From: Ghiorsea sp.
Lineage (GTDB): Bacteria > Pseudomonadota > Zetaproteobacteria > Mariprofundales > Mariprofundaceae
Reading direction: 5' to 3'
Length of the DNA: 15,880 nt
NCBI GenBank assembly: GCA_030950765.1
Contig: JAUZQX010000022.1
Location: 1-15,880 of the forward strand
The notes beneath the pieces are model-generated. The model saw only the letters and a program-made list of their open reading frames with translations. It did not search any database and was not told the DNA's origin. The first letter of the stretch is position 1. Every line of letters begins with the position of its first letter. Of the stretch, positions 1 through 6,219 are shown piece after piece. The position numbers and the translations under genes were made by a program.

Positions 1-309
1 GTTGCCTATGCTTTGAAAGAAGAAGGCATTAGTATTGGTATTGCTACGGTGTATCGTGGCTTGGCAGCATTGGCTGAGCAAGGTTTGGTTGAGACGATTC
101 AGCTTGCGGATAAAAAGCGCTATGAACGTGCAGACAAGGAACATCATGACCATTTGGTGTGTACCGATTGCGGAAGCATTGAAGAATTTTGTAATCCTGA
201 AATCGAAGCCTTGCAGGATAAAGTGGCAGAAGAACGCGGTTTTAAGATTCAAGGGCATCAATTATTATTATTTGGGCTTTGTGCAACGTGCAAAGCAGGA
301 GAATCTTAA
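1..309 (+). CDS. fur: Fur-family ferric uptake regulator, C-terminal 102 residues (5' end outside window)
   Basis: The frame is open from base 1, so the N-terminal part of the winged helix (about 35-45 residues of a usual ~140) lies upstream. Visible residues start in the DNA-binding domain: the recognition-helix signature A-T-V-Y-R is at visible residues 15-19. The dimerisation domain follows, with the metal-binding H-H-D-H cluster at 48-51, then the C-x2-C zinc pair (C54, C57) in a VCTDCG context, and a second C-x2-C pair (C94, C97) near the C-terminus. Fur proteins bind Fe(II) and repress iron-uptake genes in the cytoplasm. The TAA stop is followed at once by the ATG of an FTR1 iron permease, which fits an iron role over Zur or PerR. 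PerR/Zur identity cannot be fully excluded without the missing N-terminal residues. Confidence 0.88.
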   Translation, partial: VAYALKEEGISIGIATVYRGLAALAEQGLVETIQLADKKRYERADKEHHDHLVCTDCGSIEEFCNPEIEALQDKVAEERGFKIQGHQLLLFGLCATCKAGES

Positions 310-1107
310 ATGTTATCAGCTTTAATTATTGTATTTAGGGAAGTGTTGGAGATGTCCATCATCTTGGGGTTGTTATTTGCGGCAACCAAAGGTGTGGTGG
401 GCTGTAAGAAATGGATTATTGCAGGTGCTGGGCTTGGATTGCTTGGTGCATTTATGTTTGCATTGTTTATGGAAGAAGTCGAAAATGCTATGGATGGGGC
501 AGGTGAGTTTGTATTTAATGCCGTTGTTCTGGGTTTTGCCTCTGTGTTACTCGCGTGGACTGTAGTATGGATGAGCAAACATGGGCGAAATATGAGTCAG
601 CGCCTTAAACAAGCGGGGACTTCGGTGGCTGAAGGTGAGTTGCCTATGGTTTCGTTGATGCTTGTATCTTTGGCGGCAGTGATGCGCGAAGGTGGGGAAG
701 CTGTGTTTTTCTTGTTTGGTGCGGCGCAAATGGAAGATGATGCACAAGCGATGCTGATGGGTGGAATGATGGGTTTGGCGGCTGGGGCAACATTAGGTGT
801 TGTGTTATATCAAGGGTTGATTCGCATTCCGATGAAACATGTGTTTAGTGTGATGGGCGCGTTGTTAATTTTACTTGCTGCAGGCATGGCTTCTCAAGCG
901 GCAAGTAATTTGGTGCTGGTGGATATGATTCCACCGATTATTGATACACTTTGGGATAGCTCATTTATTTTGTCGGATGAAAGTTTGATGGGTGAAATAC
1001 TGCATGTATTGATGGGTTATGACTCGCAGCCTAGTGGTATGCAGATGATGGTGTTTTTATTGACCTTGGGCATTGTGACTTGGCTGTATAAACGTGCGCA
1101 ACATTAA
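310..1107 (+). CDS. FTR1-family iron permease (EfeU/Ftr1-like)
   Basis: This 265-residue, very hydrophobic protein has about seven likely membrane helices, close to E. coli EfeU (276 aa). The two iron-binding R-E-x-x-E motifs that define the family are present: R10-E-V-L-E14 in the first helix and R126-E-G-G-E130 in the fourth. The first has Val where REGLE is common. A WMSKHGR stretch resembles the loop seen in EfeU. The family moves ferric iron across the inner membrane, often after oxidation of Fe(II). No EfeO or EfeB partner is seen in the window. AGGAG at 297-301, inside the end of fur, lies 8 bases before the ATG, and the ATG touches the fur stop, so translation is probably coupled and expression is probably Fur/iron linked (inference). 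Confidence 0.9.
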   Translation: MLSALIIVFREVLEMSIILGLLFAATKGVVGCKKWIIAGAGLGLLGAFMFALFMEEVENAMDGAGEFVFNAVVLGFASVLLAWTVVWMSKHGRNMSQRLKQAGTSVAEGELPMVSLMLVSLAAVMREGGEAVFFLFGAAQMEDDAQAMLMGGMMGLAAGATLGVVLYQGLIRIPMKHVFSVMGALLILLAAGMASQAASNLVLVDMIPPIIDTLWDSSFILSDESLMGEILHVLMGYDSQPSGMQMMVFLLTLGIVTWLYKRAQH

Positions 1108-1134
1108 TCCTGTTGCAGTAGTTTGTTTGAGAAG

Positions 1135-1938
1135 ATGTTAACACAACTTTACCCTGCAAGTGGTGATAGCTGTGCTTTAGAGGGGCTTTATCTTGATTTG
1201 AACTTGCATCAGCAAGCCAAAGCGGGTGATGTTTTTATATATGCCAACTATATCAGTAGTTTGGATGGGCGTATTGCCTTGTACAATGCTGATTTGGGTG
1301 ACTATGAAGTGCCCACTGCGATTGCCAACGGTAGAGACTGGCGTTTGTATCAAGAGTTGGCAGGGCAGGCTGATGTGATGCTCACTTCGGCGCGGTATTT
1401 TAGGCAGCTGGCAGAAGGCAAAGCGCAAGATTTGTTACCTGTGGGCTCAGGTGAAAAATATGCAGATATTAAAACTTGGCGAGAGAAGCAGGCCTTAAAG
1501 GCGCAGCCTGATGTGATGGTGTTATCCAACTCTTTGGATATTCCGCTGGCTGCTTTGGCAAAGGTGCAAGAGCGCAAAGTGATTGTGTTGACTGCTTCAA
1601 AAGATGGGCAAAAAATCAAACAACTTGAGCAAGTTGGTGTGCAGGTGCTGCAAGCCGAGCAGGTGACAGGTGCTTTTGTGCGTCAGTCCTTGCTTGATTT
1701 GAATTATCGCAGTGCCTATTTGATTGCGGGTCCTCAAGTTCACGCAACCATGCTCAAAGATGACTGTGTGGATGCGTTGTTTTTAACCACACACTTTACG
1801 TTGTTGGGTGGTTCAAAAATATCAGGTTTAGTGGATGTAGATTTGCCCAGAGCGCAAGTTTTAACCCTTATATCTTCGTATTTGGATACAGCCCAAAACC
1901 AAATGTTTCAAAGGTTTGAATATGTTAATTCCGTTTGA
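1135..1938 (+). CDS. RibD C-terminal / dihydrofolate-reductase-like domain protein
   Basis: The protein matches the reductase half of RibD (DHFR-like fold). Near the N-terminus is Y-I-S-S-L-D-G-R-I-A, the family's strand and SLDGRIA motif, followed by a G-R-D-W/R-L-Y-Q-E-L-A-G-Q-A-D-V-M-L-T-S-A-R segment matching the conserved 'R...aDailvGa.T' block, and a late L-L-G-G-S-K/ISGLVDV segment. No deaminase half (H-A-E...C-x-x-C) is present, so it is a single-domain protein of 267 aa. Such proteins reduce the ribosylamino-pyrimidine in riboflavin synthesis, or are uncharacterised NADPH reductases; no other rib gene is nearby. Start is uncertain: ATG 1135 is used, but TTG at 1123 is in frame and neither has a strong Shine-Dalgarno. 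The 3' end overlaps the next gene by 17 bases. Confidence 0.72.
   Translation: MLTQLYPASGDSCALEGLYLDLNLHQQAKAGDVFIYANYISSLDGRIALYNADLGDYEVPTAIANGRDWRLYQELAGQADVMLTSARYFRQLAEGKAQDLLPVGSGEKYADIKTWREKQALKAQPDVMVLSNSLDIPLAALAKVQERKVIVLTASKDGQKIKQLEQVGVQVLQAEQVTGAFVRQSLLDLNYRSAYLIAGPQVHATMLKDDCVDALFLTTHFTLLGGSKISGLVDVDLPRAQVLTLISSYLDTAQNQMFQRFEYVNSV
1911..1914 (+). promoter_or_regulatory. Ribosome binding site of the iron-type alcohol dehydrogenase gene
   Basis: AAGG lies 7 bases before ATG 1922, inside the 3' end of the upstream reductase gene. It favours ATG 1922 over the in-frame TTG at 1916, which would place the site only one base from the start codon. Confidence 0.5.
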
Positions 1939-3103
1939 TTTCGCAGCCACACCGCATATCCATTTTGGTGTAGGCAAGAGAAGTACACTTACCGCCATCA
2001 TTCAAACCTATGGCAATAAAGTATTGTTGATTACGGGTGGCAAGTCTTTTGATGATTCAGAATTATGCCTAAACCTTTTATCTGAATTGGAAGAAAAGCT
2101 TGAAGTAAACCGAGAAAAAGTAGTGGGTGAACCTTCACCGCAGATGGTGGATGCCTGGGTGAAAACATATCAAAATTTTGAGCCTGATGTGGTGCTTGCC
2201 ATTGGTGGTGGTAGTGCTGTGGATGCTGCCAAAGCTGTGGCAGGTTTGTTACCTTGTGGGCATTCGGTTATGGATTATTTGGAAGGTGTGGGTAAGGGCA
2301 AAACTTTCAAGCAGCCAACTACACCATTGATTGCTGTACCAACAACGGCGGGAACAGGTGGGGAAACGAGTAAAAATGCAGTGTTATCGGTGATAGGGCA
2401 TGAAGGTTATAAAAAATCATTTCGCCATGCATCCCTAGTTGCCAAGCATATTGTGCTTGACCCTGAATTAACCATGACGTGTAGCAAAGAAGTCACCGCT
2501 GCGTGTGGTATGGATGCGTTTACCCAGTTACTGGAGAGTTATGTGTCGATTGAAGCAAGCCCCATCACCGATGCTTTGGCATGGTCTGCGCTTGAAAAGA
2601 TTGTAACGGCATTGCCCGCAGCTTATGAAAATGGTGATGATATGTTGGCTAGAGGCGATATGTTGTATGCTTCATCGATTTCAGGCTTAACCCTTGCCAA
2701 TGCTGGGCTGGGTTCGGTGCATGGTTTGGCTTCACCATTGGGTGCATTCTTTCCCATTCCGCATGGTGTGGTCTGTGGTTCATTATTGTTTGAGGCTACA
2801 CGTATCAACATTCAGGCGATGTTAACCCGAGATGAATACAATCCAGCCTTGACCAAGTATGCCAAAGTAGGGCGTTTGTTTGCACCAGAGATGAATTTGG
2901 ATGAGGCAGACGCACTGAAAATGTTGCTGGGTATGTTAGAAATATGGCAGCAACATTTGCAGATGCCGAAATTGTCAGAGTTTGGTGTTATAAAGGATGA
3001 TGTGCAGCGTATTGTTGCCAATATCAGCGGGGGTAGTTATGCCACTAATCCGATTGTACTCACCCATGATGAGTTGGAAACTTTGTTGCTGGCGAGAATT
3101 TAA
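1922..3103 (+). CDS. Iron-containing alcohol dehydrogenase family protein (variant metal site)
   Basis: A 393-residue group III (Fe-type) NAD(P)-dependent dehydrogenase. The N-terminal half is Rossmann-like with G-G-G-S-A-V-D at 95-101 and A-V-P-T-T-A-G-T-G-G-E-T-S, both classical cofactor motifs. The C-terminal all-helical half should hold the metal. Aligning by motif with FucO (D196, H200, H263, H277), the equivalents are D198 and Q202 in GMDAFTQ, H267 in GSVHG, and H281 in PIPHG. One His ligand is thus Gln, and the nearby active-site His of FucO (H267) is Ser271. Family members oxidise alcohols or reduce aldehydes; the substrate here is unknown. The gene overlaps the preceding reductase by 17 bases and ends 3 bases from the convergent pgsA stop. 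Confidence 0.88.
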   Translation: MLIPFDFAATPHIHFGVGKRSTLTAIIQTYGNKVLLITGGKSFDDSELCLNLLSELEEKLEVNREKVVGEPSPQMVDAWVKTYQNFEPDVVLAIGGGSAVDAAKAVAGLLPCGHSVMDYLEGVGKGKTFKQPTTPLIAVPTTAGTGGETSKNAVLSVIGHEGYKKSFRHASLVAKHIVLDPELTMTCSKEVTAACGMDAFTQLLESYVSIEASPITDALAWSALEKIVTALPAAYENGDDMLARGDMLYASSISGLTLANAGLGSVHGLASPLGAFFPIPHGVVCGSLLFEATRINIQAMLTRDEYNPALTKYAKVGRLFAPEMNLDEADALKMLLGMLEIWQQHLQMPKLSEFGVIKDDVQRIVANISGGSYATNPIVLTHDELETLLLARI

Positions 3104-3106
3104 GGT

Positions 3107-3655
3107 TTAAGAGCCTTTGCGAAATTCAGGTAATGCACCTTTTAAATACTCATAACCTGACCATACGCTGAGCACAGTAGCCAGCCATAAAAATGCAGTG
3201 CCAGCTTCATGCATTGGGAAACCAAAGAAATCTTCATGTAATAATAAACCTTCGATGGCAAACATTTGGGTCAAGGTTTTCCATTTGCCCATTTGTGAAA
3301 CATGTACCACCACGGCGCGCTCTGCCAACCATTCGCGTAATGCACCAATAATAATTTCGCGGCTGATGATGATAAGCACCAGTATGGTTGATACAAAACC
3401 AGCTTCTACCAGCAAAACAAGTGCAACAGTCACTAATAATTTATCGGCAACAGGATCTAAAAAACGACCAAAAGCAGTTTCTTCGCCACGGGTGCGCGCC
3501 AAATAGCCATCAAACCAATCCGACCAGCCTGCAATGGCAAAAATAAGACCTGATGCATAATAAGAAAGTGGCGTGGGTAAATAAAAGGCAAGTACAAATA
3601 CAGGTACAAGAACGATGCGCATAGCAGTGATTTTATTGGATAATGTCCATTTCAT
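3107..3655 (-). CDS. pgsA: CDP-diacylglycerol-glycerol-3-phosphate 3-phosphatidyltransferase
   Basis: A 182-residue inner-membrane enzyme that makes phosphatidylglycerol phosphate, the committed step to phosphatidylglycerol and cardiolipin. The complete CDP-alcohol phosphatidyltransferase signature is visible: D46-x2-D49-G50-x2-A53-R54-x8-G63-x3-D67-x3-D71. The four Asp residues bind divalent metal and catalyse transfer. Several hydrophobic helices flank it, and the length equals that of typical PgsA proteins (about 180-190 aa). The N-terminal stretch K-W-T-L-S-N-K-I-T-A-M-R-I corresponds to the usual 'NiPN.lT..R' PgsA start. It is the last gene of the minus-strand run, 15 bases after the small membrane protein. 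An AGGA precedes the ATG at longer than usual spacing. A phosphatidylserine or cardiolipin synthase of the same superfamily is less likely from the motif context. Confidence 0.93.
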   Translation of the reverse strand: MKWTLSNKITAMRIVLVPVFVLAFYLPTPLSYYASGLIFAIAGWSDWFDGYLARTRGEETAFGRFLDPVADKLLVTVALVLLVEAGFVSTILVLIIISREIIIGALREWLAERAVVVHVSQMGKWKTLTQMFAIEGLLLHEDFFGFPMHEAGTAFLWLATVLSVWSGYEYLKGALPEFRKGS

Positions 3656-3670
3656 GGGTGGTTTTGCTTC

Positions 3671-3958
3671 CTAGCGTTTTATTTTGTACTCACGTTGCTT
3701 TTTGTGGCTAATTATAATCCAAACATCCAAAGCAAGGGCGAGGCCAGCAAGGATGTAGAGGTGTGTTTTTTCAAGCATAGGCATGAATTGGGCAAGCTCG
3801 GCTAAGGCATCCATGTTTTCGATTTGACCATAGATGAAAAATACCATAGTTAAATGTCCCACAATAAGTGTGAATAAACCAAGCACAGCCCAAAAACTGG
3901 TAATCAGCAGTGTGATATTGGAGCGTTGCCCAGGTATCTTTTTTCTGCTTAATTGCAT
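3671..3958 (-). CDS. Small two-helix membrane protein, unknown function
   Basis: A 95-residue protein that I do not recognise. The first ~13 residues are basic (M-Q-L-S-R-K-K-I-P-G-Q-R). A hydrophobic helix follows at about 15-40, then a polar, acidic loop (E-N-M-D-A-L-A-E-L-A), a second helix at about 66-84 and a basic tail (H-K-K-Q-R-E-Y-K-I-K-R). By the positive-inside rule both ends should face the cytoplasm, forming a hairpin with a short periplasmic loop. Its start is 3 bases from the BamE-like stop and its end 15 bases from pgsA, so it is very likely in the same transcript. No clear Shine-Dalgarno is seen, suggesting coupling to the upstream gene. Tight packing and sensible topology argue that it is a real gene. 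Confidence 0.7.
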   Translation of the reverse strand: MQLSRKKIPGQRSNITLLITSFWAVLGLFTLIVGHLTMVFFIYGQIENMDALAELAQFMPMLEKTHLYILAGLALALDVWIIISHKKQREYKIKR

Positions 3959-3961
3959 GTT

Positions 3962-4267
3962 TTATTCAAAGCCAAAGCGACGAATACTTGTGGCGCGCCA
4001 AGCATCATCATAAATGACTTCAACACCGCGTGTGTATTGTTCGCCTGTTTCTTCATCGTAAAACTCTTCGATATACAGCGCGCGTTCAGGGTGGGCGCTA
4101 TCTTTAACCATAGGTGTACCCATTTCTTGTTCAATGGCAAAACGGGTGTCACCTTCTTGGATAATCCAAATGCTATCAGGGTCAATCACATTACCTTGAT
4201 GAATTTTTTGTTTGATGCAAGCCGTAGACAAAAGTGCGCACATCATGATAGTAATGAATAGTTTCAT
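3962..4267 (-). CDS. bamE: BamE/SmpA/OmlA-domain outer-membrane lipoprotein
   Basis: A 101-residue small lipoprotein. Residues 1-16 form a lipoprotein signal peptide ending in L-L-S-T-A before C17; the lipobox is slightly off consensus because Leu is at -4 rather than -3. After it comes Q-G-N-V-I-D, matching the Q-G-N motif of BamE, then I-Q-E-G-D-T-R-F-A-I-E-Q-E-M-G-T-P-M-V, the family's 'v..GMt..qV...lGtP' helix and turn, and a last half of short strands. BamE is a component of the BAM complex that inserts beta-barrel proteins in the outer membrane. The ATG overlaps the hldD stop codon (ATGA), so translation is coupled to LPS core synthesis. It is shorter than E. coli BamE (113 aa). A BamE-like paralogue rather than the true BAM subunit remains possible. 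Confidence 0.75.
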   Translation of the reverse strand: MKLFITIMMCALLSTACIKQKIHQGNVIDPDSIWIIQEGDTRFAIEQEMGTPMVKDSAHPERALYIEEFYDEETGEQYTRGVEVIYDDAWRATSIRRFGFE

Positions 4268-5223
4268 GCTGTTTCTACTGGTCCACGGTGATCAAGCTCA
4301 AGTAAACGGATATAATCATCCATGCCTTGTTCTAAGCTCCATTGGGGTTTCCAGTTTAACAGAGATAAAGTGTCGCTTAAATCTGCTTCTGTATGATCTT
4401 GGAAAAAGGGGTATGGATTATGGATGTATTCGATAGGGTGGTCAATATTAAGAATACGATTCAAGTTGCTGACAATATCATTATAAGAACGAGCTTTGCC
4501 TGAACCAACATTACATACACCTGAACGTGGTGATTCAAGAGCTGCAAGGTTGGCACCAATCACATCGCCAATATACACAAAATCACGACGCTGTTCGCCA
4601 AACTCGAATAACTTAATGGGTTTGCCCGCTTGAATGCTTTGATACCATTGCAACATCATGGATGCTGTTTTAGTGCCTTCTCTTTCGTTTTTATGATGTT
4701 CGCCAGGGCCGTAAACATTGAAATAACGCAAGCCGATAATAGGCGCACTGTGTTTATCGTACCAACGTGCAGCAATCCTATCCATTGCAAGTTTGGAGAA
4801 ACCATAGATGTTTTCAGGTTCTTCGCCTGAGCCTATGGCATTGGGGGCAGGGGAATTGCCGTATGTACCTGCGGATGAGGCATAAATCACACGTGTGCCG
4901 CTTTTGGCAGATGCTTCTAAAATAGCTGCAAAAGCATCGGTATTAACATTCATCATCAGTTTTTGGTTCATCACAGTGGTGTCTGTGATGGCAGCTTCAT
5001 GATAAACTGCTGAAAAGTGCCCGCTGGCAATATCTTGGAGCAGTTGTGTATCATCGCAAAATACTGCCCGGACTTCTGTATCAACATCAATCAAATTCCG
5101 CCAGTCACCGGATGAAAAATCATCGGCAATAACGACATCTGTATTGGCACGTTTTAATAATGCGGCAGCAAGGTTAGAACCAATAAAACCTGCACCACCC
5201 GTAATAAGAATGCGTTCTTTCAC
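4264..5223 (-). CDS. hldD: ADP-L-glycero-D-manno-heptose 6-epimerase
   Basis: A 319-residue extended short-chain dehydrogenase (E. coli HldD is 310 aa) that makes the heptose precursor of the LPS inner core in the cytoplasm. The NAD(P)-binding G9-G-A-G12-F-I-G15 is at the N-terminus. The catalytic Y140-G-F-S-K144 falls at exactly the numbering of E. coli HldD, with S116/S117 of Y-A-S-S-A-G-T-Y-G upstream. The block G-L-R-Y-F-N-V-Y-G-P-G-E-x-H-K and the following F-E-F-G-E-Q-R-R-D-F-V-Y are typical of HldD and separate it from GalE or RmlB homologues. The gene lies 6 bases after the unknown 145-aa gene and overlaps the BamE-like gene by 4 bases (ATGA). No other heptose gene (hldE, gmhB) is present in the window. 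Confidence 0.93.
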   Translation of the reverse strand: MKERILITGGAGFIGSNLAAALLKRANTDVVIADDFSSGDWRNLIDVDTEVRAVFCDDTQLLQDIASGHFSAVYHEAAITDTTVMNQKLMMNVNTDAFAAILEASAKSGTRVIYASSAGTYGNSPAPNAIGSGEEPENIYGFSKLAMDRIAARWYDKHSAPIIGLRYFNVYGPGEHHKNEREGTKTASMMLQWYQSIQAGKPIKLFEFGEQRRDFVYIGDVIGANLAALESPRSGVCNVGSGKARSYNDIVSNLNRILNIDHPIEYIHNPYPFFQDHTEADLSDTLSLLNWKPQWSLEQGMDDYIRLLELDHRGPVETA

Positions 5224-5229
5224 TTTTGC

Positions 5230-5667
5230 TTACTCCGCTTGCCCTGATTTTTCTAAATGTTGTTTTTCTTCACCACGCCATTGTAGCTGCAATTGTTCAA
5301 AGGCGCGAACGGTAGCATCATTGCATAGTGAATAACCAAGCCGTTTATTGATTCCATCAAGTAAAACGGCGGCGGGTTTGTCACAGACATCGTGTACACT
5401 ATAATCGGTTTCAGCCAAAAGGCGGGCAATCCATGTGCCTAAGCCTGATAGGGTTGCAATATGGGCAATGCGAATCAATTCATCGCAACGCTCGACACTG
5501 ATTTGCCCACCTGTAGCTTCAGATAGTTCTTCGGGTGTGTTTTCAGGTAAGCTGGTGAGGGGACGGCATAATAGCTTCCAAATCACCCATTCGCTTTCTG
5601 AGATATAGTTTTTGTCTTGGTGTAATGGGAACGCGCCAGGCATGGCATGAACATTGTTAAAACTCAT
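5230..5667 (-). CDS. Unknown 145-residue protein with a possible helix-hairpin-helix segment
   Basis: I do not recognise this protein. It is soluble and lacks a signal peptide or membrane helix. The stretch I-A-T-L-S-G-L-G-T-W-I-A-R-L-L-A-E-T in the middle resembles a helix-hairpin-helix turn (hydrophobic-x-G-h-G followed by a helix), as in DUF4332-like and other HhH DNA- or protein-binding domains, but only one copy can be argued and the match is loose. Three Cys residues are scattered (in LLCRP, VERCDE and HDVCDK) plus one in SLCND. The C-terminus is charged. GAGGA lies about 8 bases before the ATG. The gene starts 3 bases after the pentapeptide-repeat gene and ends 6 bases before hldD, so it probably shares their transcript. 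Function unknown. Confidence 0.72.
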   Translation of the reverse strand: MSFNNVHAMPGAFPLHQDKNYISESEWVIWKLLCRPLTSLPENTPEELSEATGGQISVERCDELIRIAHIATLSGLGTWIARLLAETDYSVHDVCDKPAAVLLDGINKRLGYSLCNDATVRAFEQLQLQWRGEEKQHLEKSGQAE

Positions 5668-5670
5668 TAT

Positions 5671-6018
5671 TTAATCCTCAAGGTAGGCGACTTCACCAGC
5701 AATATATGCGCCTTTAAGCGCAGAGGCTTTAACCGTGCAACCAATACGAATGCTGCCTGTTAAATTGGCACGGCGCAGTTTGGAGCCTGTTAAATCAGCG
5801 TGAAATAGGTTTGCTCTGCTTAAATCAGCAAGCCGCAAGTCGCAATTGATAAGTTTTGTTTTGCTTAAATTTGCATTTTTTAGGCTTGTTTTGTTGAAGT
5901 TGCACCCTGTAAGGTCGGCACCCGAGAAATCAATATTATCCAAGTTTAAACCGGATAAGTTTTGACCTGCAATGGATTTTCCATCACGTATGGCTTGGGT
6001 TACTGCATTTGCATCCAT
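5671..6018 (-). CDS. Pentapeptide-repeat protein
   Basis: A 115-residue protein made almost entirely of pentapeptide repeats (consensus A-[D/N]-L-x-x) from about residue 20 to 109: for example N-L-S-G-L, N-L-D-N-I, D-F-S-G-A, D-L-T-G-C, N-F-N-K-T, N-L-S-K-T, D-L-R-L-A, D-L-S-R-A, N-L-F-H-A, D-L-T-G-S. Roughly 16-18 consecutive repeats should form a right-handed quadrilateral beta helix of about four turns. There is no signal peptide, so it is probably cytoplasmic. Such proteins have varied roles (a few protect DNA gyrase); nothing here fixes one. ATG 6018 is chosen because AGG at 6026-6028 precedes it by 7 bases; upstream in-frame ATG 6066 and TTG 6105 lack a site and add non-repeat sequence. 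It is the first gene of the minus-strand run. Confidence 0.85.
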   Translation of the reverse strand: MDANAVTQAIRDGKSIAGQNLSGLNLDNIDFSGADLTGCNFNKTSLKNANLSKTKLINCDLRLADLSRANLFHADLTGSKLRRANLTGSIRIGCTVKASALKGAYIAGEVAYLED

Positions 6019-6025
6019 GATAAAA

Positions 6026-6035
6026 CCTGCCCCTT
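6026..6035 (-). promoter_or_regulatory. Ribosome binding site deciding the pentapeptide-repeat gene start
   Basis: Read on the minus strand this is AAGGGGCAGG, with the last AGG 7 bases before ATG 6018. It is the only good Shine-Dalgarno among the in-frame starts and therefore sets the start used here. Confidence 0.5.
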
Positions 6036-6077
6036 TTCGTTGTTTTTTCGTACAGAACGTAATCATGTAAAAATGCG

Positions 6078-6105
6078 ATGGTACGCCATAAGCGGTTTCA
6101 ATCAA
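6078..6105 (-). promoter_or_regulatory. Candidate sigma-70 promoter for the minus-strand envelope operon
   Basis: On the minus strand TTGATT (6105-6100) is followed after 16 bases by TACCAT (6083-6078). Each box matches the consensus at 4 of 6 positions. It would start transcription near 6071, about 50 bases before ATG 6018. It is the best candidate in the divergent region but is only a moderate match. Confidence 0.3.
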
Positions 6106-6205
6106 GTTTGATGTCTAATATTTGCGCTTCATGGTCATTCACCATAAGATGCGCGACCAATTTTAGGCTATAGAATAAAGTTCATGCAAGTCGTTGTGTG
6201 TCGAT

Positions 6206-6212
6206 AAGGTGG
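6206..6212 (+). promoter_or_regulatory. Ribosome binding site of leuB
   Basis: AAGGTGG lies 7 bases before ATG 6220 and confirms the leuB start. Confidence 0.6.
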
Positions 6213-6219
6213 TAAAATC

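Larger units (their letters stand above)
6019..6219. other. Divergent intergenic control region
   Basis: These 201 bases separate two head-to-head gene runs (pentapeptide-repeat to pgsA, and leuB to thiO) and must carry promoters in both directions. On the plus strand TATAGA/TAGAAT at 6169-6176 could be a -10 box for leuB, but no acceptable -35 is placed before it. I see no convincing leader peptide rich in leucine codons, no attenuator hairpin and no Fur-box-like sequence. Confidence 0.5.

Noticed and set aside
6019..6105. Longer starts (TTG 6105 or ATG 6066) for the pentapeptide-repeat gene
   Set aside because: Neither start has a Shine-Dalgarno, the added residues are not repeats, and the extension would cover the best candidate promoter.
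6169..6176. Plus-strand promoter for leuB at TATAGA/TAGAAT
   Set aside because: No acceptable -35 box is found at 15-19 bases upstream, so only the region, not a promoter, is annotated.
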